A DNA stretch of 64,000 bases from the NCBI GenBank assembly GCA_021234155.1, contig JAJEKV010000032.1, positions 12,850,283 through 12,914,282 on the forward strand. The letters run 5' to 3'. This DNA is from Isoetes taiwanensis (lineage: Eukaryota > Streptophyta > Lycopodiopsida > Isoetales > Isoetaceae). The notes beneath the pieces were generated by a model. That model was not told the DNA's origin. It did not search any database and saw nothing but the letters and a program-made list of their open reading frames with translations. Positions 23,276-35,319 of the stretch are shown here, in pieces; position 1 is the stretch's first letter; every line of letters begins with the position of its first letter. A program made the translations under genes and the position numbers.

Positions 23276-26200
23276 AACTGTCTATGATCTCTATCTCAGA
23301 AAACATTTGGACTTGAATTTGGAAAAAACGAACCCTATATAGAGGGACAGAAATTCTATATACAGATGGGAAAAGGCAAGCAACGAAGATGCCCATTTCT
23401 TACTGATGTGGTTCATATCCAAACATGCAGATGAGAGACTAATTCAAGAATATTTTGATGTCAACAAAAATGCATATTTAATTGTGTCATGTCATTTTAT
23501 TCAACTTTTGGCAGAATATAACAAGTCTGCTTGAAAAAAGCTGTTACAACTGATTCTCACATTTGCTAATAGGAATACTGTACTATTTACAAGTTAGGTC
23601 TCTTTACATTTGTGGATCTCATTAATGGTATTCTGTTATACTTGCTAGCAGTTACTATTCAGAAACAAATGTCTCCAATCCATATCTGTGTCCACATAAA
23701 TCCTCGTCGGCTACAGGCTGCTTAGCCAAGTTACTCCTGGGCTGTTTTATCGTGTTTTTGAATATCAAAAGGTAAACTTCTGATCCAAACAGTTTCTATG
23801 GCAGGAGATGACCGAGAAATAAAAGTCATATTCATGATTATTCAAAGTTTGATACATTTTCCGACTATGAATGCTTACGTTTTTGCGTTGCCTTTAGGTT
23901 ATGTATGCAATATTCACACTATTTAGATCTCCGCCTAAAAATGCTTGGATCGGTACCATGGTCTACCTCATGTGATTATGTTTGTTGACTATGAGATTAG
24001 GCATTTCTACTATTGTACTGCTGTACGTTGTTTGTTGACTTATTGGTAGTTGGAGCCACTTTATAGGCCTATCCGAGTTTGAGCCAATACCTTGGGCATG
24101 ATTTTTGCACCATTCGTTTATGTTCTTAGCGGAAATAGCAAAGTTAGTTGCTGCGATTCCAATTATAATGACCAACATTGTACTTTTTAGTTGGAAAAGA
24201 ATTCATTCCCATCTTTAAGTGTATGTCCACCTTTGCATTTTTCGAGCTTAACGATGTAAAAGCTTGATGCATAAGTTTTTGCCTTCTTTTGATGCATAAC
24301 TTTGTGCAAATTTTCATGTTGCAATCTCAATTAATGCCTTTGTCACCTCTAGGAGTACTCTATTCATGAATAATTAGCTCAATTACCTCATTTATGGGAA
24401 ATGTATTTTGTACCGAATGACCAATTTTTGGAGGAGCATTTCTTCAAAAAACATGCAAATAAATGCCTTTATGATCATGTTGTGGAAGTTTGTTGCTAAG
24501 ACAGATGCCATTGCAATTCACATTTTCATAGAGAGTTCTCAACATACAACCAACTGCAAAATACAAACAACTAATAGATGTCTCCTTCCTATGCCACACA
24601 TCATTTGAATGCCATGGTTGGCAAATGCAGGTGCTAAAGTATATTAAACCTTGTACGGGTGCACTACATGAAACAAACTCCAACATAGACACGCACTATA
24701 CATAATACACCAATACACATAATAAATCTCATTACATGCCGAGCATTGCCCCAATAATGTTGGGCACTTTAATAACCTTGATAATGTTGGGCACTTTCCC
24801 AAATGCATCCTTCTTCAGTTTATGCCTTAGAAATACCTTGGAGAAGTTCTTGCAGTTGAAGCTCATCCATGGATAACATTTATCTGAGCTTAGTGAAGGG
24901 CTTAATTCTTACATTGATCACCACTTGTACTTACAAAAATATCAAATAATATATTTCTAATTTATGCAAGTTTTTGAACTAAAAGAAAAGTCAAGCAATG
25001 TTGGGCAGGTTTTTCTAATGTTGTTTACAATCAAGTTTTCGTCTTGCCTTTGTCACTGATCTTTCTTTGTCCTTTGACTTTAATTTGCACCTTAGAACAA
25101 TTGTATTTACTTAATTGGAGAATTAGCTGGCAGCTTATCACCTATGTTCGTAAACTAGAGCTGGATAATAGTCATCTATAGATCCTTAAATTACACACGA
25201 TATCATCAATATGTGTTCTAACCATTTACACACAACCTAAACTTAATTGCACCATTGGCTTCCCTTACTACCATGGTTTCCATGAGATCCTTGTGTACAT
25301 AACAATAGCCATTTTTAATGTTTATTGTATACTAATGTATTCAAATTTTGCAGTTTGCCAAATATGCATGACTTGGTTCACATACTAAACTTATATGGTA
25401 TAGCAATCACAATATACTCGATAACGTGCAGACCAACTACGAAGAAGTATATAGACCAAACGAGAAACTTACGCAAAGGATTTACCAACACAAATATGCA
25501 TAGCATATCCTGTAGACCAACTATGAAGAATAGGCCAAACGAGAAACTTAAGGAACAGGATTTACCAATACAAAACAAATCCAAATAAGAAAATGTCCCC
25601 AGACATTTGCCAATGCAAACCATTTGGCGACTACTTTGAGATCGAGATCCTTCATACCACAACCTCCCAAATGGAAGCATACACAAATTTACGTTGCTTG
25701 ACTAGAACTATGTGAATAGTTCGTTTTTTTTATCTCTGCTTTTAAGCATTGATTTTGAGTTATACACTTTTGCAGGAATATCTTGATCTTACAAATGTGC
25801 TAGCAGGTGCCATCAAGCTTGAACATAAATTTTCATATTTCAGAATTTTGTCACTAAATTTGTCAACATGTAATTTAGTTTATATTATTCTTCATTGCAA
25901 TGCCAATATCCATTACCATTGCATAAAGATGCACTCTCACAAAAGCACTTTATCTTAGGTTTCTATATTTTGCAATGCCATTTCCTCTAGATCATTATGG
26001 ATGAGAAAAACATGGGTGTCTTGCTTGGCCCTTCATAGTTTTAGCTTGATCTTGCTCGGCCACAGCCCCTGGCGTGCCTTTTTGCTAGTACCCTGGTTAT
26101 GTGGAATAATATCTTCCTCGTATATAATAAATTGAGGATAATACAGCCTCACTTAAGCGTCCAAAGATAGCAAAATGGATAAAGATTTGATTGCCATAAA

Positions 26201-26321
26201 CATAAGCATGTGCAATCATTACTGGCCATAAACATAAGCCTTTATTGTCTTTCTGAATTGCCATTCTGTTTTTCTTTCCTAAGTAGATGAATAAGATAAC
26301 TGCAAGCCAAACGGACCATAC
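23276..26321. other. Mostly featureless; one imperfect tandem duplication
   Basis: At 25430-25577 a unit of about 84 bases (AGACCAACTA...GAAACTTA...GGATTTACCAA) is duplicated imperfectly. Downstream exons of the aspartokinase relic could extend into 26100-26300 (minus-strand FAIFGRL is weakly reminiscent of the next ACT segment), but this is not convincing. Nothing else is supported. Confidence 0.4.
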
Positions 26322-28060
26322 CTTTGCAAGAAATCCGTAATGCCCCAACATGCGGGTGCTTACAATATCCAACAGTGTCACGTTGGACTTGAGTACAATG
26401 CTTGTAAGAAGTGACTGCATGATTTTACCCAAAATAAGGCATCCGAGTATGTGGATTGGTACCATTCGTGAAAACAAACCTTGCTCAAGTCTCTTGTTTT
26501 GTTATAAGTGTCCCATTTTGCAAGGGTTTTGTAAGAATCCTTGACACGGACGAGGATATTTGCCTCTCTTGTTGGCCTCATTGATTGCGGGTGCAAAACC
26601 TATTGACCGGTTTAATTAACTTAAAAAAGAAGAAGAAGAAAGAAAAACTGAATATGTAGAGAGAAAAAGTATATGCTTGTACACGAGCAATCAAGTATGC
26701 AAGTTCTGCAGACTTCATCAAAAGTTAGAAATGGCAGCGGCAATGCATTTGAATGTATATTTGGATCACAGGTAAGCACGCCATCTACATCTTTCCGGAC
26801 CTAAAAGGTAAAGCTTTAGTCCAAATTTGGGATGAAAGCATTGAGCAGACCACATTAGGAACTTACCGGATTTCCCTTAGCCCAAGAGCTCTCCCTAAAG
26901 CGGTTTCGGTTAAATCACTTCCACCCTCGCCTAGGGTGGTTATTGCACTGTGTTCTTTCCCTATGGGACCAAGTAAAGGCGATGAATTTGAACTACCCTA
27001 CGATTTACATATAACTTTTCCGACACTCTCGATAAATAATACCTTCCCAAGGAATCCGGTGATTATAGGAATTGCGGGTTCATTATTCCGGTTATCAAGT
27101 AATGCCTTTGCTAATTTTGGGTAAGCATCTTCGAGGATATCGGCATTCATAAAATCATCCGTGGTAACAAATCCTATATCTGGTGCATCATACTAAAAGC
27201 CTTCCGGTGAGTCACAAAGACATTTATAATCATAACGTTTCTATGCATTTAGATTAAAGACACCGCTTTGACTTGGTCCAAGCTTGTTCAAATACACTTT
27301 GCAAAAATTCTTGAAGACATTCGCTCACCAAAAGAAACAAGATAATCCTTTGTGCGGTTTGTTAACTCTTTCATCAAAGAAATGCCTTTAAGAAGCCCTT
27401 CCAACTCTTCAATGAGACCTATCTGATTGTGTTGGACCAAAAACTTCATGAAGCGATTAGGATGTTGAAACTTTAAACCATGGAACTTACCGAAATTACA
27501 TTGACACTAATCCCAAGCTCGTCTACAAGATCACTTGATTGATTAAGCAAACAATATCAACAAGGCAACATGTTTGGCAACATGAGCATGATGATAAAAC
27601 TCATCAGCAAAGTAAATACCGTAAGTGTAGATCCTTCACAACATGAAGTTCCCCAATTGTACGTAAATTCCCAACTCCACGGTTAATTGCGGTAGCTCCG
27701 ACCTATGAAATAGGTAGAATGGTCTTGTTATTTATCTCTAGAAACAGATAATCTCGGGCTAAATCGAGTGCAAAAGATGTCATGTTGACAAGCGATGTAC
27801 AAATGCTTGCAAACTCAAGAAACAAAAATGTAGGTCCATATCATCATTTCATATAATGGGTTAAGCTTGGTACGATATAAGATGCTTATTTACCTTGAGA
27901 AGATTGTTAGTCGCCTTTCCCATAGCCGATAATACAATCACAGGCCTCTCATTTGGAAAGCTGGAAATCAAATTAGCCACCTCTTTTCATTCCGTCACGG
28001 ATGCCGAGGACGAGCCACCAAACTTCATAACACAAGTTAGCTCATTTGAAGGTTAGGTCT
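26322..28060 (-). pseudogene. AK: Monofunctional aspartokinase, intron-containing, degenerate
   Basis: At least eight exon-like blocks follow plant aspartokinase in order on the minus strand. 27894-28050: TCVMKFGGSSSAS and RPVIVLSAMGKATNNLL. 27620-27702: TIGELHVVKDLHLR. About 27275-27455: [31 protein letters not shown]. 27043-27195: DIGFVTTDDFMNADIL, PAIPIITGFLGK. 26867-26960: ITTLGEGGSDLTET. About 26690-26800: KDVDGVLTCDPNI. 26480-26599: HPQSMRPTREANILVRVK. 26322-26414: TSIVLKSNVTLLDIVSTRML, the ACT domain. Most blocks end at GT and begin after AG. The plastid enzyme makes aspartyl phosphate, the first step to lysine, threonine and methionine. Lesions: in-frame TGA after SASVTE, frameshifts after RIFA and at FDE, and a damaged donor after ELAY. 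Transit peptide and second ACT domain were not found. Confidence 0.88.
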
Positions 28061-28566
28061 TTGCCCGAAGTTGTGTTTCCAAATGCATTACATCTAGCAC
28101 GGTGATTTTCGATACATCCCTTAGACTTCTCACACACGAGTTACGGCATGCCCTTGCCTATCCTTAATCAAAACATTGGAGCTCAAAGATATTCCGATAC
28201 CCAAGTCGCTATTTTTAATGGGCACCACGAAATCTAAGGCGGGATGGCTACAAAAAAAGTCGACAAATGGGGAACCGGCAATGTGGGTTAGAAGCTACTG
28301 GCCGGGTGCCATTGCGGAGCACCATAATCGGGAAGCAAGATGAATCAAGGAAAAATAAGGGAGCTTCTTCACTGACCGAAAGTCTTTGGCTGAAGGGCAA
28401 TAATGCGGTGTCCGATCGGCCTTTCCCCCAGATGAATATGCGAAAAAAGCGGGGGGCAACGATGACATGGCGACTAGGTTCGGAGGGTCCATCAATCTTT
28501 GCGCTGGAGCAAGGAGCGAGCACCGGTTTCCCGGTTTCCACAGTTCTTCTCCAGCAACAGGGGCAA
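28061..28566. other. GC-rich stretch with long opposing ORFs, unidentified
   Basis: Between 28248 and 28566 base composition turns GC- and CpG-rich, and both strands stay open for over 100 codons (28248-28574 minus; 28267-28587 plus). Neither translation resembles a known protein. It lies 200 bases upstream of the first recognised aspartokinase exon on that gene's strand, so it could be the remains of its promoter, 5' UTR or transit-peptide exon, or an unrelated repeat. Simultaneous openness on both strands is a common effect of GC-rich DNA. Confidence 0.25.
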
Positions 28567-28700
28567 CCGAGCATTTACAGCCTATGATGGGTTTTTAGCA
28601 GTCATTGGCATATTCTGGGTATATATTGGCATATACCTAGCATATGCCATAAACCCACCTCAACAAGGGCTTGCCCCCTTAGGGGCAACCCAAAAATATG
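28567..28700. repeat. Dispersed repeat R2, copy 2
   Basis: Aligns with 18213-18345: GCATTTACAG, TAGCAGTCATTGGCATAT, ATATACCTAGCATATGCCA, AAACCCACCTCAACAAGG, TTGCCCCCTTAGGGGCAACC. It directly abuts LINE family C sequence at its right edge. Confidence 0.7.
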
Positions 28701-29222
28701 CCCAGCCGCCAGATTCCTCCCTCAAAAAGCCCAGTGCAAGATGTGTAATCTTCCTGCCTACATCATATCCCTAGCTCGGCTATTCTATTCAAATCAAATC
28801 CAGCAATTTATTTGCATAAAAACTAGAAAGCCCCAAAAGTGCCTGAGTACCTAATCTATTCTTAATACACATTTTGTCTTTCCGCCAGCAAGAAAGGGTA
28901 AGAGTAAATCCAAGATACTTCACAGAACTGCAAGACTTTACCTCTTCAGATGAAGCTTGCCCCGTACTAAACCGGAACATGAGCCCGCTTCAATTTGATC
29001 CAATTAGCCTGCATAAATCCCATCCATCCCAGGTCGACCCAGCCTCAAAGGAATCCTTTGAGAACTGCAAGGAAAGAGTGGGAAATGCAACCAAGACTGA
29101 CCCAAAGTTGAAGATCGCCTACAGACTACATCCCTGGAAAAATCTGGAGAAAACCTGTGATAATCAATCTTGCGGTTAGAAAGCATCATGGCCTGGCATC
29201 CAACTCCAGATCTTTGCTTCAT
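28690..29222 (-). mobile_element. LINE family C fragment
   Basis: The minus strand encodes MFRFSTGQASSEEVKSCSS and VKYLGFTLTLSCWRK, then KNRLGTQALLGLSSFYANKL (28800-28980). The V.YLG..L pattern followed by a basic, helical region matches the segment downstream of the RT core in plant LINE ORF2. The terminal part shares CCCAGCCGCCAGA and CCCTAGCTCGGC with 13545-13640. It is short, frame-broken and 5'-truncated. Confidence 0.6.
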
Positions 29223-29339
29223 GCCTCGCTGCTAATCCGGAAGCAAGGTGAAGCGGCGGTAGCCTCACCTCCGCCACCGCCCTAGCCGCTGCCGCTTCCG
29301 CTCATCCCCCTCCCCCCATAGTATGATATTAAACCGGTA

Positions 29340-29830
29340 CTAATCAATTTGAGTTCCATTGGCAACTAATAAATTTGAAGAAAAGAAAAAAAGACCGTGT
29401 AGCTCTTTATTAGAGATTATAAAAATAAATTTGGGTTTCACATCAAAAAGAAAAAAGAGAGAGAGGGACCATATTGGATTTTATTAGAGGCTACAAAAAA
29501 ATGCCAGGAATCCAATAGACATTCCTATACTTGAGCCTTGGCACCATAAACCTTTCTTCTTAACAAATGATAGTTCACATTTCCATATGCAATGGATAAG
29601 CTCTTATGGGCCAAGAGAATAATGTATAACTATTTTGTCCCCTCATAAATTCTTGATGTTGCATTTCTGTAATTAACCTTTATATTAACACTCACAAAGA
29701 AAATGAGAGCTGTGGAATGCCATCTACATTTTGTCTCCAATCCTATGGTGGCCCACCATTGTTGCATTGGTTCACTTTTTTAGTGGAATGTGCCGAGGTA
29801 TTGTCGAAGACCTTGTTTGATTCTAGGTAA
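29340..29830. repeat. Dispersed repeat R3, copy 1
   Basis: Shares, in order, ATTGGATTTTATTAGA, CCTTGGCACCATA, CTTGATGTTGCATTTCTGTA, GGTGGCCCACCATTGTTGCA and GTGGAATGTGC with 35320-35720 (a few substitutions). No coding capacity seen. It continues directly into repeat R4. Confidence 0.65.
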
Positions 29831-29849
29831 ACATTTTTCGGAAATTCTT

Positions 29850-31175
29850 TTCCCATGCATTAACTCAACCAAAAACCTTGATCTTGAATCATACAAACCT
29901 TCTTTAGCTTGGAGTTCTCCCAATGCTAAAACCTTCTTCAATCTCTAACTCTATTGCTAATTTACTTTTTTAAAAAGTTTTTATTGAAGTTATTTAATCC
30001 TTTAATTTTTCTTTAATTTCCTTGTGTCTTCTGTTTCCTTACCTATTCTATTCTATTCTATTCTATTCTATTCTATTCTTAATTCATTCTCAATTAGTGA
30101 CCAATATATATCTCGCTCACTTCCAAAACATGTTGCCACCTGGATATGGAGTCATCCTCATATTGTTGTGCATTGACCCCTCCTTCAACGGTGCACCAAC
30201 TTCCAAGGCGAATATGAAATCTTAGGCTAATCTTTATTTTTTCCTAGTTTTCCTATTCCTGTCACAGTTTTTCCCCCAAAAACCCTTTGGGGCAGGGATT
30301 TTTTTACTCAGACAGTGATACGCCTATTGCGCCTCCTTTTTGGGTCCCAAACGCCAATTGGTCTCCGTGGATGATGAAAACTCTATTCTATTCTATTCTT
30401 TTCTTCAATTGCATGTTAAAAATGTTGTTTATGTTTTGGCCCCTCCCACAACATTTAGGACAAAATACCGTACTCCAAATTGACTTGGCCTCCCATTTAC
30501 CATTCAAGGACCTCCATGAACTTCGTGAATTTTTTAAAGAAATTTTTACCTCCATCCATTTAACTTCGTCTGCTTTTACAGTGATGGAGACCTCAGATTT
30601 ACCATTCAAGAACCTTCACGAACTTCATGAATTCTCTAAAGAAGTTTTCTACTCCTGTCCACTTAACTTCGTTGACTCCAACATAAAGTTAGTGATAGAG
30701 TCATGGTCTATTGACAGATAGGTCCTAGCGATCATATTCCAAATGTCAATAGGATTCTGATCTAATTTTTTTTGCAAATTTCAATCTTTTGTCCAACATT
30801 AGAAGAAGACTTCAGGACCCTTACAAATGTTGTGCACGAACCTTCCTTCTTGAACAAGACCGTGAAACTCACTTTGTACCAGTCCCTTGGTTGTCATGTT
30901 CTTCTTTACTATCTATCTATCTCCATGATGTTAAGATTTCAAAATGATCACCCCTTTTGAATAGGGTGTCGTCCATTTGCTATATTTTGCCAACTTGGTC
31001 AATGGGTTCATGCATAAGAAAGGACATTGTCATTGTCATCCCCACTGTTCAACATTTATGTTAAGACTGTTTAAAACCTTTTTGTGCAAGAAATTTCTTC
31101 ATGTGTCTCCAATGCAATGTGCGTCACATCATTTTCTTAAGGCCCACATTGATGTAGATAATGATTAGTTAGTAT
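29850..31175. repeat. Long dispersed repeat R4, copy 1 (interrupted by a LINE end)
   Basis: Matches 43.9-44.9 kb and 46.2-47.3 kb over more than 1 kb: TTGCATTGACCCC, GGTGCACCAACTTCCAA, TATGTTTTGGCCCCTCCC, CCATTTACCATTC, ATAAAGTTAGTGATAGA and GGGTTCATGCATAAG. The minus strand has decayed coding traces (SITVKADEVKWMEVKISLK, VFCPKCCGRG), so R4 probably derives from a protein-coding element or gene family. A CTATT microsatellite lies at 30043-30080, and a family A LINE end is inserted at about 30258-30405. Confidence 0.7.
30258..30405 (+). mobile_element. LINE family A 3' end inserted in repeat R4
   Basis: Contains the family A hairpin (TTTTTCCCCCAAAAACCC...GGGGCAGGG, 30268-30305), then GGTCCCAAACGCCAATTGG, TCTCCGTGGATGATGA and a TATTC tail. 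The copies of R4 at 44.3 and 46.4 kb lack this block between TTTTTCCTA and the GCTAAAAAT segment, which shows it is an insertion. Only the 3' UTR is present. Confidence 0.85.
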
Positions 31176-32078
31176 CATTTTTATGTTACTTAATTAGGTA
31201 CAAAAATATATTTTTTTATAAGAGTGTAGGTACGTGGAAAAACGTATGCCAAGCTAATATTAGCTCATTGGCTGTTGATCTTGATATGCATATCAGACGA
31301 CTTGCGTAAGGGGCTAAATCTTGTCGTCACTCACAAACATCCATAATGGGATGCCACTATTTTTAAAAGCACGAATGGTAGAGACATCAGAATTGAAAAC
31401 CTTTGCCATATCCATGTGCGTACACACTTGAGTAAATTACATAGAAGAATGAGAATGAGAATGAGAAGAGGGCAACTTGTTGACGACTTGTCCATAACCA
31501 AAAGTTTAGAACCAAGTAAAACCCATCTCCAAATTTAATGCGAGTCCGGCGACAAACAGAGCCAATGCAAGCTCTGCTATTATTGCTTGATGCTAATGGC
31601 ATATCTGGTTGGGGCAGATTTAATGCAATGATAAGACAATGGCCAGATGGTGAAAAAAAACAAACAAGAGGGCATAAAGACAATAGACATAAGGAATTGG
31701 GCTCATAAAAGTGTTCTAGCCGCATTTACAAGAATTTCCAAGAGCATTTACAGCCCATCAAGAATATCAGCACAGAACTAGTCATCATAGTCTAACAGCC
31801 TGAACAGGCCCTCCCAATCTATGGTTATGTATAGGTATTGTATAGAAAACCCATAGAAGTCTGAGCTGGAGGTCGAGTTTTGACCCCAAATGACTCTACG
31901 TTTTTGGGTGCGGGTAAAATAATCTCAGGTTGAATGGTTTAGTTTTTAAGTTATTTTTGGAAAGCCCTGGCGATGATGATGGAGCAGCGGAGTGGCGATG
32001 GCACTGGAGGAGCTTTGGACAAAGGGATGAATGGGCCTGAAAAGCCGAAAGGGCCTAAAGGGCGGTTTGTTTATTTTT
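31176..32078. other. No recognisable gene; short GAGAAT microsatellite
   Basis: A (GAATGA)n-type microsatellite lies at 31447-31470. ORFs at 31387-31725 and 31973-32332 have low-complexity or unrecognised content. Nothing else is supported. Confidence 0.45.
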
Positions 32079-32212
32079 CTCCTCTCCGTATTTTTACGTT
32101 TTACGTTTTCGTTTTTTTCGTTTTTTACGTTTTTGTTTTACGTTTTACGTTTTACGTTTTACATTTTTCGTTTTTTTACGTTTTTTTTTACTTTTTACTT
32201 TTCGTTTTCCGG
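32079..32212. repeat. Degenerate TTTTACG/TTTTCG tandem tract
   Basis: About 130 bases dominated by TTTTACG, TTTTTCG and TTTTAC units; the pure part is at about 32130-32165. The ORFs it opens (Phe/Tyr/Val-rich) are artefacts of the repeat. Confidence 0.8.
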
Positions 32213-32555
32213 CTAACTTCCAACTACTCGATTCCTTTGTTGTTTTGGCTTCTCCCACAGACAACACTGTATTATCCAGATGACAGATTATCTAGCAAAG
32301 AAAGGGCACCTTCTGAGGGATTTTGCCCGTAAGATTTTTGAGCCATGCCAGAAATTTTGAGCCTTTTGCTTTGTTTGATGCGATTTCTTGTTGTGCTTTT
32401 GCTCAAGCTTTCTAAAACTTCCTACGGTAGGAGGGTTCAACACCCTTGGCTTGGAACTGTGTTGAATAGGGGTCTTGTTATTGTATTTGTTATAGCAGGG
32501 TATTTGTTTGGCAGCAGGCAATTGATTGCATCATGGACTCGAATTTATATTCATA

Positions 32556-32663
32556 CATCTTTCCTTCAAAAGGAAATAGCAAGAGAACTGGAAATAGTAT
32601 AAGCAAAATACATCTTTCCTTCAAAAGGAAATAGCAAGAGAACTGGAAATAGTATAAGCAAAA
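32556..32663. repeat. Perfect 55-bp tandem duplication
   Basis: CATCTTTCCTTCAAAAGGAA...GTATAAGCAAAA occurs twice with a 55-bp period and essentially no differences, suggesting a recent duplication. Confidence 0.9.
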
Positions 32664-34559
32664 GATTAATTTCTGTTGTGAGTGTGCAGAATGCCAAAGT
32701 TCAGGAAAATGGGTAAAGAAGTCTAGCTATGATGTTACATTTGAAATATTTAAGCTGCTTGCTTGGTGATTTTGGTAGGCATAGGTATGGATTGCTGCTT
32801 GATGTTCAGCAGGCTTGCATGCACAACACGGTTGCCGGAAAGGGAAGGAGTGCTTTTGTTAAAGGTTTGATTTAAACATTTAGGGGTTGTTCACGTGTTT
32901 GGAAGTGTTGTGGTTCTGCCTAGTCTGGCAGGGGGTTCAAATCCCCTTAGGAACTGTTTTGTGAGACGATTGTATATTGACCTGTATATTGACTTATTGC
33001 AAAGGTTAAACAATCTTATGCTGAGGCGGAAAAGGGGATTTTACCCCATCAAGGATTTGGTGGATGTTGTAGAATGTATAGGAAGGAAGGAATGTGGCGT
33101 GAGAATATTATGTGAATCAATGGTCCAAAACAAGCGATAAGGTTGAAAAGCGATAAGGTATACAAGGGAGATCCTAATCCAAGCTTTGAAGATATTAGCA
33201 GATGGAAGTTGTAACACAAGATTTGGTTGGCGCAGACCAACGGCAAGGGTAGTCCACCCCGTCTGCCACTCCATTTGCCCCTCATCGAGTCTCGACTGTA
33301 GCCTGCTGGGGACGTAACCCTAAAGGCTACTCCAAAGTTTCACATCCCTTAATTGTCCGATGAGGCAAGAAGGATGCTCCTTCCAAGGGGCATCTTGCTA
33401 GGCAGCTAGCGAGAGAAAGGCGCCGCCGCTCGTACTCAATCTAACTTCACTGAGGTGAGGCATCATCTAGGAATGGTCAAACCCATACCTTGCCCTCGCA
33501 CAGTGACGGTACACTTGCACACCATGGATCGCTCTGCAATCAGAACAAGTCCCCTATCCTAAACTAATCAAAGCCCTTAACTCACGATTAGGCCGACTCA
33601 TTATGCACAACGTGATGGCTTCTAGGCCTCTACCCCCCTTTCCCAAGCACAAGAGGTGCAAAACATAGCACCATACAACATTGTAACAATAGAACAACTG
33701 TTCTAGTATATCACATCTTATCCTAAGGAATACAAGGGTTAGTGTTCCTTAGTAGGTCATGCTTTAGGCTTAGAGGTCCAAGAACATCTATCACTAAAAC
33801 AGAGATGCAGTTTAGCTTTACTCCTACTGTTAAGCTAGGATTGACATGCCTAACATGATCCTTGACTAATCGCCACTGCAATATCCTGGCATGGTGATCT
33901 ACCTCAAAAACTATGGCGTTAGAGTAGCGCCTGATACATGCCAGCTTTACTCGAGCTCTAAAACTCTATCTTATTTTATCACTTAAATTAAGCCATACTA
34001 ACTTTTTCGATGCTGAAACGTCCCTCTTTTCTTAGATGGAAAGAGTGTCCTCGTATCAGCCATTTAATAATGATACTTATTTCCTTATCAGTGTGTTTTT
34101 CCTTGATCAATAATGCTTGCACACGATAGGAATTTCTCTAATGTAGGTGGATGTTCTATCTATAGGTAATGCATACAGCTATATATACAAATAATTAGAG
34201 TACGATCAAAATGCAATGATGGAAGATCCTAAATTGGCATGAACCATACAATTAGTTATACAGTCTATAATGAAAACTGTGAAACAAAATAGTTCTCTTT
34301 GAGGGCAAGATTTTGGAGATTTTTTTGTTGATTTTTATGTAATCATTTCTTATTTTTCTGTTATATGTACTTGTTATGTTGTTGTCATCCTTTATTGTTG
34401 TTGGGACATGTACGGGACTTGTATGATATGCATATCAAGGTGAGATTTGCTACGGACACAAAGCATTGCACTTTAAAGCAAATAGTTGACGCAGATGGAC
34501 ACTAGTTATGTGAAGATGCTCCAAACTTCAAATGGATGTCAATTTTCAGATTGCCATAA
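32664..34559. other. No recognisable gene; part GC-richer
   Basis: 33240-33680 is GC-richer than its surroundings (GGCGCCGCCGCTCG, TCGCTCTGCAATC) and could be part of an LTR or untranslated DNA, but no pair or coding sequence identifies it. A lone tRNA T-arm-like motif near 32926 lacks the other tRNA arms. The rest is AT-rich. Confidence 0.4.
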
Positions 34560-35235
34560 AACGAAAACAAACCTAGATATGCTACACATGGGAGGATGCA
34601 AAACAAGCCTTTGGGAGAACCCATCGTACCAATACTAGTGGTAATATAATATAGTAATTTTTACTATCATAATCCATGCAGGTGCTTAGCAAATGTGGTG
34701 ATCAGCGTTGGGCAAACTTTTTAGGTCCCATCGAAAAATTTCATACTGCTACTCTGGCCAGTTGGATATCTTGTGTTTAGAGCCGGAATTTTCTATTGCC
34801 TTAATAGCAAACCATAAGAAAACTTGCCGGAAAACTTCCTGCAATACAATAACTTAACCGAAAAATTTCCAATTTCAACCGGTTGGTTTATAGTGTTCAC
34901 CGGACTTTGCCCAACACTGGTGGTGATATGCTTAGGAACGTAGCTCATCAATGTATAGACAACAAAAGCAGGTAATGGAGACAATTATACCAACCATTTC
35001 TCAAGTAGCAATAGCAAAACCCCAATAACATTAAAAACATATTGGTATTGTTACTATCTTATAGAAAATCCATGGAAATGCTTAGACAACAAAGCATGCA
35101 ATAGAGACAATTGTACCAACCATTTTGTCGTCTAGAAACGTAGACACGTTTCTAGGACCCTACTACAAAAAAGCAGTATAAATAACAACAAAAACAGGGA
35201 TGCATTACTGATACTCGCATGCAACCTAAATATAC
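34560..35235. repeat. Dispersed repeat R1, copy 2 (internally duplicated)
   Basis: Aligns with 12880-13268. Within it, GAGACAATT(A/G)TACCAACCATTT appears twice (34977 and 35105), so this copy contains a partial duplication. No coding sequence. Confidence 0.6.
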
Positions 35236-35319
35236 TTATATTGAAGAAATGCTATTAGTCCATTTGAGTTTCTACACAAAAGAAAAGAGACTAACAAATT
35301 TGAGTTTTACACGAAAAAA

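Noticed and set aside
28267-28587. 106-codon plus-strand ORF as a gene
   Set aside because: Its mirror ORF on the minus strand is equally long, as expected from GC-rich DNA; no recognised domain on either strand.
32031-32332. Phe/Tyr-rich membrane-like ORFs
   Set aside because: They are translations of the TTTTACG tandem tract.
32895-32950. tRNA T-arm-like motif (GGGGGTTCAAATCCCCT)
   Set aside because: No matching acceptor stem, D-arm or anticodon arm could be placed around it. It might be a SINE B-box, but no A-box was found, so no RNA gene is called.
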